From contig CAIIXF020000009.1 of NCBI GenBank assembly GCA_903813345.2, forward strand, positions 22,469,759-22,533,758: a stretch of DNA of 64,000 bases. The letters run 5' to 3'. Shown piece after piece: positions 33,423 through 44,195 of this stretch. The notes under the pieces were generated by a model. The model saw only the letters and a program-made list of their open reading frames with translations. It was not told where the DNA came from and made no database searches. This DNA comes from Owenia fusiformis (Eukaryota; Annelida; Polychaeta; Sabellida; Oweniidae). Position 1 is the stretch's first letter; every line of letters starts with the position of its first letter. The position numbers were made by a program, and so were the translations under genes.

Positions 33423-36400
33423 TTACTCACATTTGGTTTTGTTTGCAGATTCTATAATTTGTACAAGACATCTTCCAAACTCTTCTAGGATCATCCGTTC
33501 TTGCATCAAGTCTCTGTATCGTATCCTCTCTGCTTCCTCTGCCTGTGCAAGGAGACATGAACATGTCGCCTCAGCAACTTCTGTTGTCACAAAGGAATAT
33601 GGTAACCTAAAACAAATTATTTGTACACATACCAGATTACAAAACATTAAGCATATCTTGTGTTTAAACTTTTTTCAGATAAATCTTATTTCTACTTTCA
33701 ATGAGTTAATGTAAATCTTTCATGGATTAAAATCTCGAGTCATTTAGTTTTTCCCTGACTTTTTCCTAATGGTAAGAATACCATTTTGGTACAGTGAAAC
33801 CTGTATATCTAAATGCCTCACTTATTCAAACACCTCTCAATGTCAGAGGCATTCGGATTAGACAGGTTTTACTGTACAAGTACTAACCTTTCCCCTCCAG
33901 CTACTGGCCTGACAGGTAGGTCATCAATTTGAGAGGATAGCTTGGTCTTGGCTGCTGTCTGTTGTTGAACTCTGACCTCTGCAGCATCTGCTAAGTGCAT
34001 TAGTGTTTTCCTGTCTGGACTCTCCTCAAAGTTTTTACAACCCACACATTTACAATGTTGGCTGCACAAGATCTTCGCCTGAAAGTTAAATACATTCATT
34101 TGAAACTACTGCATTTTGAACAGTGTTGGCTGAATAAGATCTTTGCCTGAAGGTAAAATTCATTCATTTGAAACTACTGCATTTTGAACAGTGTTGGCTG
34201 AATAAGATCATTGCCTCAGGGTAAAATTCATTCATTTGAAACTACTGCATTTTGAACAGTGTTGGCTGAATAAGATCTTTGCCTCAGGGTAAAATTCATT
34301 CATTTGAAACTACTACATTTTGAACAGTGTTGGCTGAATAAGATCTTTGCCTGAAGGTAAAATTCATTCATTTGAAACTACTGCATTTTGAACAGTGTTG
34401 GCTGAACAAGATCTTTGCCTGAAGGTAAAATTCATTCATTTGAAACTACTGCATTTTGAACAGTGTTGGCTGAATAAAATCTTTGCCTCAGGGTAAAATT
34501 CATTCATTTGAAACTACTGCATTTTGAACAGTGTTGGCTGAACAAGATCTTTGCCTGAAGGTAAAATTCATTCATTTGAAACTACTGCATTTTGAACAGT
34601 GTTGGCTGAATAAGATCTTTGCCTCAGGGTAAAATTCATTCATTTGAAACTACTGCATTTTGAACAGTGTTGGCTGAATAAGATCTTTGCCTCAGGGTAA
34701 AATACATTAATTTGAGATTATTGCACTTTGGGAATAGTGTTGACTGCACAAGATCTTTGACTGATAGTAAAATACATTAATATGAAGATATTGCATTTTG
34801 AAGTGTTGACCGCACAAGATCTTTGACTGGTAGTAAAATCAATGAATTCGAAAATATTGCATTTTGAAGTGTTGGCTGCACAAATACATTACAAGGTCAG
34901 TAGTAAAAATAACTGAGCCCTCTTAGTCTTAGATCAAACAGAATTAAGTCTCCAAAAAAGTTGGAGACTATAACATCATGTCCACCCGCTGTGGCTCAGT
35001 GGCAGAGTCAAGGTTACCAATATCGCTTGGCCCCGGGTTCGATTCCTGGTTCAGACGAGTTTGTTTGTGCGTTATGTAATTCTGGGTGTTTGACTGAGTG
35101 GTTCACGACTTGTATAAAAGGCTGTGGTGTGTACCTGTATGTCTGTGTACCTGTGCACACAAAAGAACACAGGGCTCCTCCAAGGAGGGGTTTCTGGCTC
35201 TGTCTTCAAGTGTAAAATACGGAATATACCAATGTGGTATTGCTCACCAAAAATAGCGGTAACCAAGATATAAAAAATAAAAATATCATGTGACCACTTG
35301 TGGTGAGATAATAAATTATTATGTCCCTACCTCATAACATTCACAGTAGTTTTTCAGGCAGCCAGATCGCTTGCAGTTGCAGCCTTTCTGATGCCGCCTT
35401 GACCCAACATCACGGTCTTTACCTGCAACATGATTTTTTTATTATTTATTCATAGCATTTATTTCACTTTACATAATAAAGACTCAAAAAATTGTAGTGG
35501 CTTTGCAGTAGCATTATCAGCCACTTGAATGAGAATAATATTTGCAGGGTGAAGAAAATGTAAACAAGAACGGATAAAATTATATCAACTAGTGGTGAAG
35601 ATAAATAAGACATTTCTCATAGATATTATCTGGAACTCACTACAATAAGATGGACAATCAAAATTCAAATCAAACGACCAATCAGTGACTAATTGCATTC
35701 GTTTGTTCTTTTTGAAATATGATATTATATGACATTGATTATATTGTTTTAATACATTTTTAAGGTTTACTGGATGCAATCAGTGAGTAATTGTATTAGT
35801 CTATTTTAAAATTCACAACTTGAATATCAACATGATATAATATTACACTGATAAAGTGGATTGTTTCAAACATATTTTTAGGTTCATCGGATGCAGACTA
35901 GCACTGAATTCCTATCATTCAACACATGAACAATAGACCATTGATATTCAAAGATCTGACAAAAAGATTTGGAGTCCAGTTTAGCTTTAATATTTAAATG
36001 GCAAAATATGCCTATCCTTAAGTTTCTGTAAATAATTTTTATGGCAATACCTTGATGTTTTGATACTTTTCTCGCCATTTAAAAAAGTTGCACAATTTTT
36101 TTGCACACCCTGTCCTTACCAATTTTAGGATGAAAGGCTTGTGGGTTCCTATCAAGGCATTGTTTGACAGCCTTTTGCCTCTCAGTCTCATGGTCCAAGT
36201 TGTTAGCACAGTTATTACAGTTACAGTTGTGGCAGAACTCCCCATTGGCAAAACAATCACAGTACCTGTAAGAAAACAGCAATATTTTTAATATAATAAA
36301 AAACAAATAATTAAAATATATAGAATATTCTTCTAGCTTCTAGTTTAAATTTGACTAATTAAATTTGATTTTGCATGTGTTATTCATTCTATAATTTCAG

Positions 36401-39400
36401 AGAAATTAAGTAGGCTCCTACAGTATATAATTGTAAAAGTATGTCACAAATAACTACTTACAGTTTGAGACACTGTGATTTTGTACAGTTGCAGGGTTTC
36501 CTCGGTCGTGTCCCACTAGGGTCCCTGAAACATTTTCTATATTAATCACACTAACATATACGGTAAACATTTAATTTACCATATGTGAGCCACATCTTTA
36601 GATTAAAGTGACATTTGATAACACAATGGAAGAACATACTTAAATTGATTTATTACCACTGTCAGGCCAACATGAATATCTGCACAAGATATAACATGAA
36701 ATAAAGGTAGAATCAGTCTTCAAATGTTTTAAACAATACAGACATCAACTTGAAACAGTAAAACAATATATTTAAACCGATACACTAATTTAATTGTTCT
36801 TATGTATTTCATCAAGAGAAAACACTTTTTTTTCTCGTAAAAAAAAAATAAGAAGAAGTCAGCAGGGTCGGTGAGAAAAAAGATGTGGCCCCAGTCCCAA
36901 AATTCCCCTGGAATGAATCACTGATGAATCAAAACAATTTCTCTGATCACACATAAAATATAAGTGTTGCAAATGTATATAGATTCGTGTAAAATATAGA
37001 AAATGTAGATTTATATAAAATAAGCTGTCTGTTGTTTGTTTGGTATAAGTACTTACCCATTGATGTTTTGCCTGGCAGAGGCTGATGTCGCAGTTTCATT
37101 TGATGTAATAGGGATAAAGTTGCTGTCCGCCTTTGGAGCTTGAGACTTGCTAATCTGATTCTGCAACTGAAATATCAAAGCACACAATTTATATTGAAGT
37201 CTTGTGAAAAAGATTGAGTATTTACAAAACCTTATCAATGAAACTTTGTGAAAGGGTTTTGCTTTAAATGAGACTACACAAAGGGCTAAAAGAACTTAAT
37301 TCACATTAATATCACATGACCTCAAACGTTATGCACAGAGAAAAACCTTACAAAAAAGAAATGTTACTATTAAAGTAAATTGTCATTACTGCAAGGCCCC
37401 TGGTGTGGTGCACACTATATTTTGTTCGAAATATAAAATGTTCGAATAAATCATGAAGGTAAACAATATTTGGCATGTGCAGTTTTGACAAGTAAAAGGG
37501 GGAATGTTTGGAGGAAACACACAAAGTTTTAAGGATGGTCAAAAACATTCTGTATATTGTATAGCTCTTATTGTATACCTGTCATTTAACAAGAATATTA
37601 AGACTGCAAATACAATGTATTGGTCTTTTGATTTGTAACAATTAAACACAAAGTTGGGGGATTTTAACACAAACAATTTACGAAGTAAACATGGGCAAAC
37701 ATAACATGCTAGCAAATTCAACTAAATCAAACTGATTCACAATCTGCTGATGGTCATTGAAAATCATGTTACATTTGTGTGGTGAGTTGTAAGGCAAAGT
37801 ACATGTGTGCTCATTTTAAAATCATGTGAAAAATGCATCATATATTACTGATACCATTTTTTTCAACCATTGTAGATGACGTGGCTTATAGCAAGGTTAC
37901 TATTCATTTGTTAGTAAAATAAACATTCAACGCAATGACTAACACTGAAGCATCACAACAAGAGGTTTTTTGGGAGAACACCTCACCTCATTCCAGTCTC
38001 CGTGACCCTAGAATACAAAATGCATCAGTGAACACCGAATTGAAGCTTAAAATGAAAAAGTAAAAAAGTAAATGAAAAAGTTACAGATGTCCAGCAGAAC
38101 TACTTTCAGACTACATTTAGCATCATCAAATGAAACAGTTTTTGCTAGTGTTGTACAGGATCTAAACCAGAGAAGTCAGAAAAGCAGAAAAGTGAAAAAT
38201 GTTCACTCAATTTATAATTGAGTCAACCTACAATGTTTCTAGCCAACTCTGTAATTTGTTGGATGTATACGAAAACAATGTGAGATCCAACAATGTGCGA
38301 TGCAACAATTAATAATTTACCCACATGGCACTTTCACAAAAATCAATTGTGTTCAGGAATTTGCCAATACTTCGTGCTATTCCATAGCTCAACAAGGACA
38401 TCCTCCATATATATGAAATAAAATTATAGACTACATATTGCTGAGCAAATGAGAGCTTTACAATTTAGACTTTCTGTTAAGGTCATTGGAGATCAAAGGT
38501 CATCTTGACAAAATCAAAGGTCATCTTGACAAAAATCAAAGGTCATCTTGACAAAATACCAGACACTTTCTCTTTTCTTACAGTGTATTCAAACCCTGTG
38601 ACAAATAGTCACAATTCTTTTGACACATCAATGGACACATATAAACAGTAAGATTTACTACAAAATAAACCCTTACCTGGTTAACATACTGTGCAGGGAC
38701 AAGTGCAAAGCCTTGCATATTGTTACCCCCCGAGATAAGAGTTGCCCCTGGGGGAAGTCCTGCTACTGCGTTCGTTGATCCAGGGATGTTCGGCCGGATT
38801 TGAGGGAGAGTTTGAACAGGCATTGAGGTCGTAGGTCGGATCTGTATTTGGGAGGAGGCAGGAAGTAATACTCTCTGGCCTACTGCAGGCCGTAATATCT
38901 GAAATGCAACAATAATTTTGCTTGAACTGTTATGACCTACTCAGCTGACTCAATCAACAGCGTGCTGATACAAATGCTATTTTATACTGAACAAAAAGCT
39001 GTTTTTATTAATTGGTCAAATATATTTTGATACAATTTACACATTTTTACTAATATAACCACATATGTTGCTCACACACGTCTTAAAATGTATTGTGAAG
39101 ATGGATACTAAAATGAATTAGCTGTAACATTACCTGTTGCATTTGAGAGACAGGCACAGTAATCTTCATCTGTCCTGCCTGGGAAGCAGGAGCTATTGGT
39201 TTGGCCTGGGTGGCTGGAGCTATCGAAGCTGGTCGCGATACTACAGAAAAATAATAGTGTAAATTAGAGTCACATTACAGAATATAGGTCAATTGATCTT
39301 TCAAATAAACCCTAAGAAGACAGGATATATTGATCAGGTGATTCATGATGCCATATAATAATTTTATCAGTAAAACTATCAGATTCTGAAATTTAGTGTG

Positions 39401-42269
39401 AGTCAAATATAACACAGTAACTTTTTAATAACTGAGCATAACCTAGTAAAGGGGACAACACGTTTTGTGCTTCACTCTTCTATACAAAAAGTACAAAATC
39501 AGGATGCCTACCTGTGGTACTGCCCTGTGTATTAGGAGCCGTCACCAGTCTGACATAATGGAACTTGCTGCCTGGCACTTGAATCTGTTGAACATTGGGG
39601 TTGGTTACAGCTATGGACATCTGTTTGTTCTGGCCTGCCAGTTGGACTTGTTGGGGTTGACTAATCTGCTTGGCAACTACATGTTGGGTCTGCTGTTGCT
39701 GTTGCTGTAGCTATATATATGTATATATATATTGAAAAATATCATTTTACAAAGGTTCTTTAGCTGTAGATTTCATTGAGTAGATGAACTAAGAGTAAAT
39801 TCAACTGAATCAGAAACAAAATCCTCACCAATATAAGATGGAAAAAATGAAAGGAAGGTGCGATACTGGGAAATGCAAAAATGTGATAGGTGAAAAATTT
39901 AAAACATTGAGAGGGTCTGGGAAACAAGTGTAAGGGATGAAGTGTGAAAGAAAATATGGTCGAAGAAAGAGAATGAAACAGAGGTAGCGGAACCATACCA
40001 AGGTAAAGAGAAATTGATGTAAGTAATTCACCAAAGTTTAAAATTACAAGCAAAATCTACATTAGACATCATATACTTACATTAGTTTGGCTTTTTATGA
40101 TAACTTTGGAAGGAGACATGGTTATGGTTTGTCCTTTAGAAGATGCTCCATAAGTGTTACCCCCAACACCAGGCTTGGCTACCATAGCAACCATATTTCC
40201 TGAGGGTGCAGGGGCAATCCGTGTTGGTGATTTGCCTAATGACACTGGTATCATGGTAATTTTTGTAGGAGTCTTATTTGGGGATGGAAATCTATTCCCC
40301 ATTGTAACAAACTGTTTTGCCGGTGACCCAGACACTAACTTTGTAGGTGAAAGCATCTGTATAGTTCTGTTTCCAAGCTGATTGGATTCATTATCTAAAC
40401 CCGACTGACTGAGAGATGATGTCAAAGTTTGTATGGGGATCATCTGAGTCGGTTCTGACCCAGTGCCAGGTTTTAAAATAAATTTTGCTAATTGCTGTCC
40501 CTCCTGGGAACTCCCACTCAACTCGAAATGTTTCTTTGTCACATCTGTATTTTGTACTGGCTTAGCTGATGTTAAAATAGTTTGATTTCCAAGTTGATTT
40601 GAGGCTAGACTGAGCCCCTGGTTTGTTGTTGTATTCACTTTCTCAACCATAACGTTACTGTCTTGAGAATTAGCCAATGTGAACACATCTTGTCCTGTCG
40701 AGACTTGTTGTAGTTTGTCTATTTCTACATGCATAGAGGTGAGAGCCTCAAGGTCCTGTACTAACAACTGGGTCTGAGATAACTCTGGTGATGTATTAAG
40801 AGAAGGGGCTGTTAAACGACGTGTCAGCTCAGTCGTACTGTTTTGGTTTGTGTTTGTCATTTCTGATGTTGTTACTCCAATACCTATAAATTAACAAATA
40901 GACAATATTATATGTTATAGGCAATTTATCAAGAATATCAATGCATTTTATAGTGCAGGAACATTTGTGTACATTGCAAATTAGTCAACACACATAGAAA
41001 TTCTATGTTGAGTTCTTTTGACATCCTAAGTTGTACAAAAGATTTTGTGAAATTATTGTTGGAATCAGATCTCTCATCTTTGACACACAGTCAGAAATCA
41101 TGTGACATAGTTACAAGCAATGCCTACACTACTACTACCAAAACGACATAATCAGGAAAGTGTAGATTTTGATTGCTGCATTTTTAAAAGTTTTTGCAGT
41201 TATATGCATAAACGTTTTTAATGTTGACAACATGATTTCTATCCATTTGGGATATGCTGTCCAGAAATTCTGTAATGCTTAATTTAGTTCCTGTTTATCT
41301 GTTACCTAGAGTAGACGTCACAAAGTTATAGCGGGAAATTTAAATCTTTTTTTCACTATTGGTTTTGACTAGTTTGTTGAAACTTTTTCGATAACATTCA
41401 AATACTTTTAAATCTTAGCCAATGTGCCTCTTATTCATAAAAACATCAGAGCATAATCCAAAAATTACATGAAGTTTCGGAATGGCTTTTAGTCGTAATG
41501 TAACCATGAAGTAAAAACATTGCCAAGGAGTTGTAATTTGTTGTAAAAAATGTTGAAGAAGAGTGTTAACCATGCTATTTATACCTCAATTATGTGACAG
41601 ATAAGCCCTATGTCTGTTTTCAAGTTTGTAATTTACTGCAATACCAAAATCAATGATAATCCAAATTCAAGGACAAAAATGGATGAAAAATATATCAAAA
41701 AGTTGTATCAAATCCTCAAGAATTCCCAAATGGTGTATTACTATAGCAAGGGCAGTCAAAACAAATAAATTCAACCATACCTTGCTCTAAAATATTTAGT
41801 TAACTGAGAGTCTGAGTACCCAGAATGAGCGGTAAATGTGCAATTCAAATTCCATTATAAAAATATCAAATGGCCCGCCATTTGCAAGGAACAGAACCAG
41901 GGAAATTCAAACTAGATTTCACAATATTTTTGAATGCAAATAACTGACTAGTGATGCTATCAACTGATGCCAAATTCTACATACATTAAGAAAACCACTA
42001 GAACATATCAATAGCATACTTTTAGTTGTCTGATGGCTTTCGGGAAGGATTTGCGAAAAGAAAATAATTTTCAATTTTCGATGCAGTTGCTGGATCTCGA
42101 AAAATATCGACGTCACGAATCGAGCGATATTGTGTTATTTACGTCTTCTAGGCAAATATGAACAACTTTGTACAAATATATGAGTGTCATTCGATTTATC
42201 ATAGATTGCATTTATTGATTTACATCTTAATTCAGCAGAAAACTCACCATTATTCTGACTAGGCATCAT
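33423..42269 (-). CDS. LIN54: LIN54, tesmin/TSO1-like CXC protein, MuvB core DNA-binding subunit
   Basis: LIN54 binds CHR promoter elements within DREAM and B-MYB-MuvB complexes, in the nucleus. Exons on the minus strand: 42248-42269, 40081-40883, 39512-39710, 39134-39240, 38677-38898, (37987-38007), 37057-37166, 36462-36524, 36120-36265, 35331-35422, 33888-34078, 33423-33606. All phases agree: 719 residues with the microexon, 712 without (human 749). N-terminal 490 residues are Ser/Thr/Gln-rich and disordered, with the conserved island [20 protein letters not shown]1 (about 503-545) starts [22 protein letters not shown]2 (about 577-615) has [21 protein letters not shown]517 and Y590 match the human minor-groove Tyr pair (Y536, Y610). 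[20 protein letters not shown] and the C-terminal EEVAEATC-like helix are kept. Two adjacent ATGs (MMPSQ) are possible starts. Confidence 0.97.
34057..34884 (-). repeat. 68-bp tandem array that copies a LIN54 splice acceptor and exon start
   Basis: About 13 units. The motif GTTGGCTG recurs at 34057, 34125, 34193, 34261, 34329 and onwards every 68 bp. The first unit contains the real acceptor and the first 22 bases of LIN54 exon 33888-34078 (minus: CTTTCAG then GCGAAGATCTTGTGCAGCC). The other units carry near-copies (minus: CCTTCAG then GCAAAGATCTTATTCAGCC). The last three units are more diverged. The period is not a multiple of three. Confidence 0.95.
34982..35284 (+). mobile_element. tRNA-derived SINE nested in a family E repeat, with target duplication
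   Basis: The head has box A TGGCTCAGTGGCAGAGT and box B GGGTTCGATTCC; the body is about 230 bp and ends in an A/T-rich tail (ATAAAAAATAAAAAT). ATCATGT flanks both sides (34975-34981 and 35285-35291). Removing the element rejoins TTGGAGACTATAACATCATG to TGACCACTTGTGGTGA, the family E block seen at 46090-46130. It lies in the LIN54 intron between exons 35331-35422 and 33888-34078, on the strand opposite to the gene. Confidence 0.88.
37987..38007 (-). CDS. Candidate 21-nt LIN54 microexon
   Basis: Minus strand: ATTCTAG, then 21 bases encoding GHGDWNE, then GTGAGGTG. Both splice signals are good and the exon is phase 0-0, exactly as the flanking LIN54 exons (38677-38898 and 37057-37166) require. 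Including it adds seven residues between the Gln-rich region and CXC1. Microexons can occur by chance in introns, so transcript evidence is needed. Confidence 0.5.
38481..38560 (+). repeat. Three tandem ATCAAAGGTCATCTTGACAA units in a LIN54 intron
   Basis: Period 22-24 bp, three units. Each contains AAAGGTCA, identical to an extended nuclear-receptor half-site. The match may be fortuitous. Confidence 0.8.
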
Positions 42270-42276
42270 CTATTTG

Positions 42277-42293
42277 TTCAAAATCACGCGCCC
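42277..42293 (-). promoter_or_regulatory. CDE-CHR-like element just upstream of the LIN54 start codon
   Basis: Minus strand reads GGGCGCG, TGAT, TTTGAA: a GC-rich CDE-like box, a 4-bp spacer and the canonical CHR. This is the spacing described for CDE/CHR cell-cycle promoters bound by DREAM. The element ends eight bases before the first ATG. A second TTTGAA lies at 42352-42357 (minus). Short motifs arise by chance, so this is a strong candidate rather than proof. Confidence 0.5.
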
Positions 42294-42388
42294 ACCATTA
42301 CCATCCCATAATAGTTGACCTCTATACTACTCCGCGAAGCAATTTGACCTCTTCAAAAGGAGGCGTGGCACATAAATGTTGAATTTTG

Positions 42389-42395
42389 CGGGAAT
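42389..42395 (+). promoter_or_regulatory. E2F-like site GCGGGAA upstream of LIN54
   Basis: TTTTGCGGGAATATT about 120 bp upstream of the LIN54 start. A better match, GCGGGAAATT, lies in the first intron at 41331-41340. E2F sites are the other DREAM recruitment element. Confidence 0.35.
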
Positions 42396-42399
42396 ATTA

Positions 42400-43050
42400 A
42401 AAGTTTCAAACTTCTTGGGACCTTCAGTGTTACAAGTAACACACAATTAATAGTTCGTAATAGTTCGTATGAATTTTGCCTTGAATTTTATGAGAGGACA
42501 TGGGTCTCTAGAAAACGGATAGGTAGAACTTTGGGACGTACCCTACCATACCCATAAGAAAACAAAGCTCCTTGAACATAGATAAAACAGGGAGAAACAA
42601 TCACAAATCATTCCAAAGGATCTTACAGAAGCAGAGAAAAATAGAATCAAGGGACCAAGCACGCCAAAAACACAGGGGGAAAAGTGATACGATGCAAACT
42701 CTAGCATAGTGAATCTCTAGAGTTGAGGAGAAGATGAGTACGAGGACTCTGAAATCACGTAGTTGAAGAGCGAGTAGACGCAACATGACTGTCGGGGTAA
42801 AAGCCTGAAAAGTGTTCAAGTCTAGTTGATATAATATGACTAAAGGCGATGAAAGGTGATACAAGGGCCTTGCTTGGCTGAACAAAAAATAAAATGAGTA
42901 GTCAACGTTTACAAGCAAAGGAATATAAATCTGTTGAAGCAAATAAACAGTGTTAAAAGGCGTCGCACACAAGTCTATTATAATATTAGAGGAGACTGAA
43001 TGTTGTTTCTTTTTGACGATAATCACAAATTGTATAGTTTTGATTTTGCG
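42400..43050. other. LIN54 upstream region, no gene seen
   Basis: AT-rich. The 176-codon minus frame at 42601-43131 is hydrophobic low-complexity sequence that starts inside the hairpin at 43057-43116. It has no domain and I do not call it. Confidence 0.4.
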
Positions 43051-43056
43051 ATTGTA

Positions 43057-43116
43057 AAGCCAGGTATACACCAATGGGGCAAGTGGGATTTTGCTCCATT
43101 GGTGTATACCGGGCTT
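43057..43116. mobile_element. Hairpin with 26-bp arms (mini-foldback)
   Basis: AAGCCAGGTATACACCAATG, GGGCAA, loop GTGGGATT, TTGCTCCATTGGTGTATACC, GGGCTT. The arms pair with two mismatches. Confidence 0.8.
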
Positions 43117-44180
43117 AAGTTTTGTAATCACTAACGTTACAAAGGATTTAGCATTCCAAATGTGTGAAGAAAGACTAAGTCCCTTTAATCCTGTATATAT
43201 TTATTCCAACATATAGCGTATGTGACAAGAGTTAATTTATTAGGTGTTTTGTACATAGATAATGTTTGTGTTAGTTTTAATGTTTCTATTCAGACAAAAT
43301 GTTACTTTGGTTAGAATTCAGTGTTGTAAATATGATAAAAGAAGCACCAGTTGACGGTTTCACCATATCACATATGATATGACTCATTCTACGATGTTAC
43401 TATTTTTGGATCATATACTTTATCAAGGGTGTAACGATATACAAATCTCAAATAAATATTATATGGCATATCAAACTGCAATGGCTATCATTTGATTCTG
43501 AACACAATTTCGAATCAGAAAAGAAAGATTTTCATGTAATCACTGATTTTCTATAAAATTGGAATGACGAGTAGCACTTAGGTTTTGTTTGTGAAAAGGA
43601 ATGATTGGTTCACATGTAATTGTTGACGTCAATGTGAATTCTTTTCACCTATGTACCTCCAAAATGCCTGATATATGATTTAACATTAAGGCAAAATATA
43701 TCCTTATTGTTAGGTGCAAAAACAGACATGAGAATATTATGTTGATTGAAATATACGTCTAAGCTTCAACAACTTTTCGATGAAGGGGTATGAGATTGAT
43801 GAAGATATTTGCACTTAAGATACTTGACATATATTCAAATAAAAATACATCAACTTGAAACCATTTAACGCTACTTTAATTTTCGTTAGATTTATACCTG
43901 GAAGTTGCATTCTTATTGAGAAAATAATATAATACTGGACATCTGTACATATACTGCCTATATATTTATTGCGGTTAAGACGTGTAGCACGTAAGTGTTC
44001 AAATAAACAATAAATGTCGAAGCATAGAAAACTACTGAATAGATTCGTATTTTACTTTCGTTTTATATTTGATAAAGCCTAATGTAAGGGATAGGTACAT
44101 GTATGTACAATTGAACACATTTAAATCAAATTGGGACTCATTTTCTCATGTTATAATCAAAAGCAATATAACTTTTGATT
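43117..44180. other. Spacer before the TIR gene
   Basis: AT-rich, no ORF of interest. An upstream non-coding first exon of the TIR gene probably lies here or further left, because the coding exon is preceded by a good acceptor (TTTGATTTCAG, ending 44184). Confidence 0.4.
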
Positions 44181-44195
44181 TCAGCAAGTTTAATA

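Noticed and set aside
34982-35060. Functional tRNA gene
   Set aside because: Boxes A and B are present but a full cloverleaf with acceptor stem does not close, and a 230-bp body with target duplication shows a SINE.
42601-43131. 176-codon ORF on the minus strand
   Set aside because: Hydrophobic low-complexity sequence that begins inside a hairpin repeat. No domain, splice context or start context supports it.
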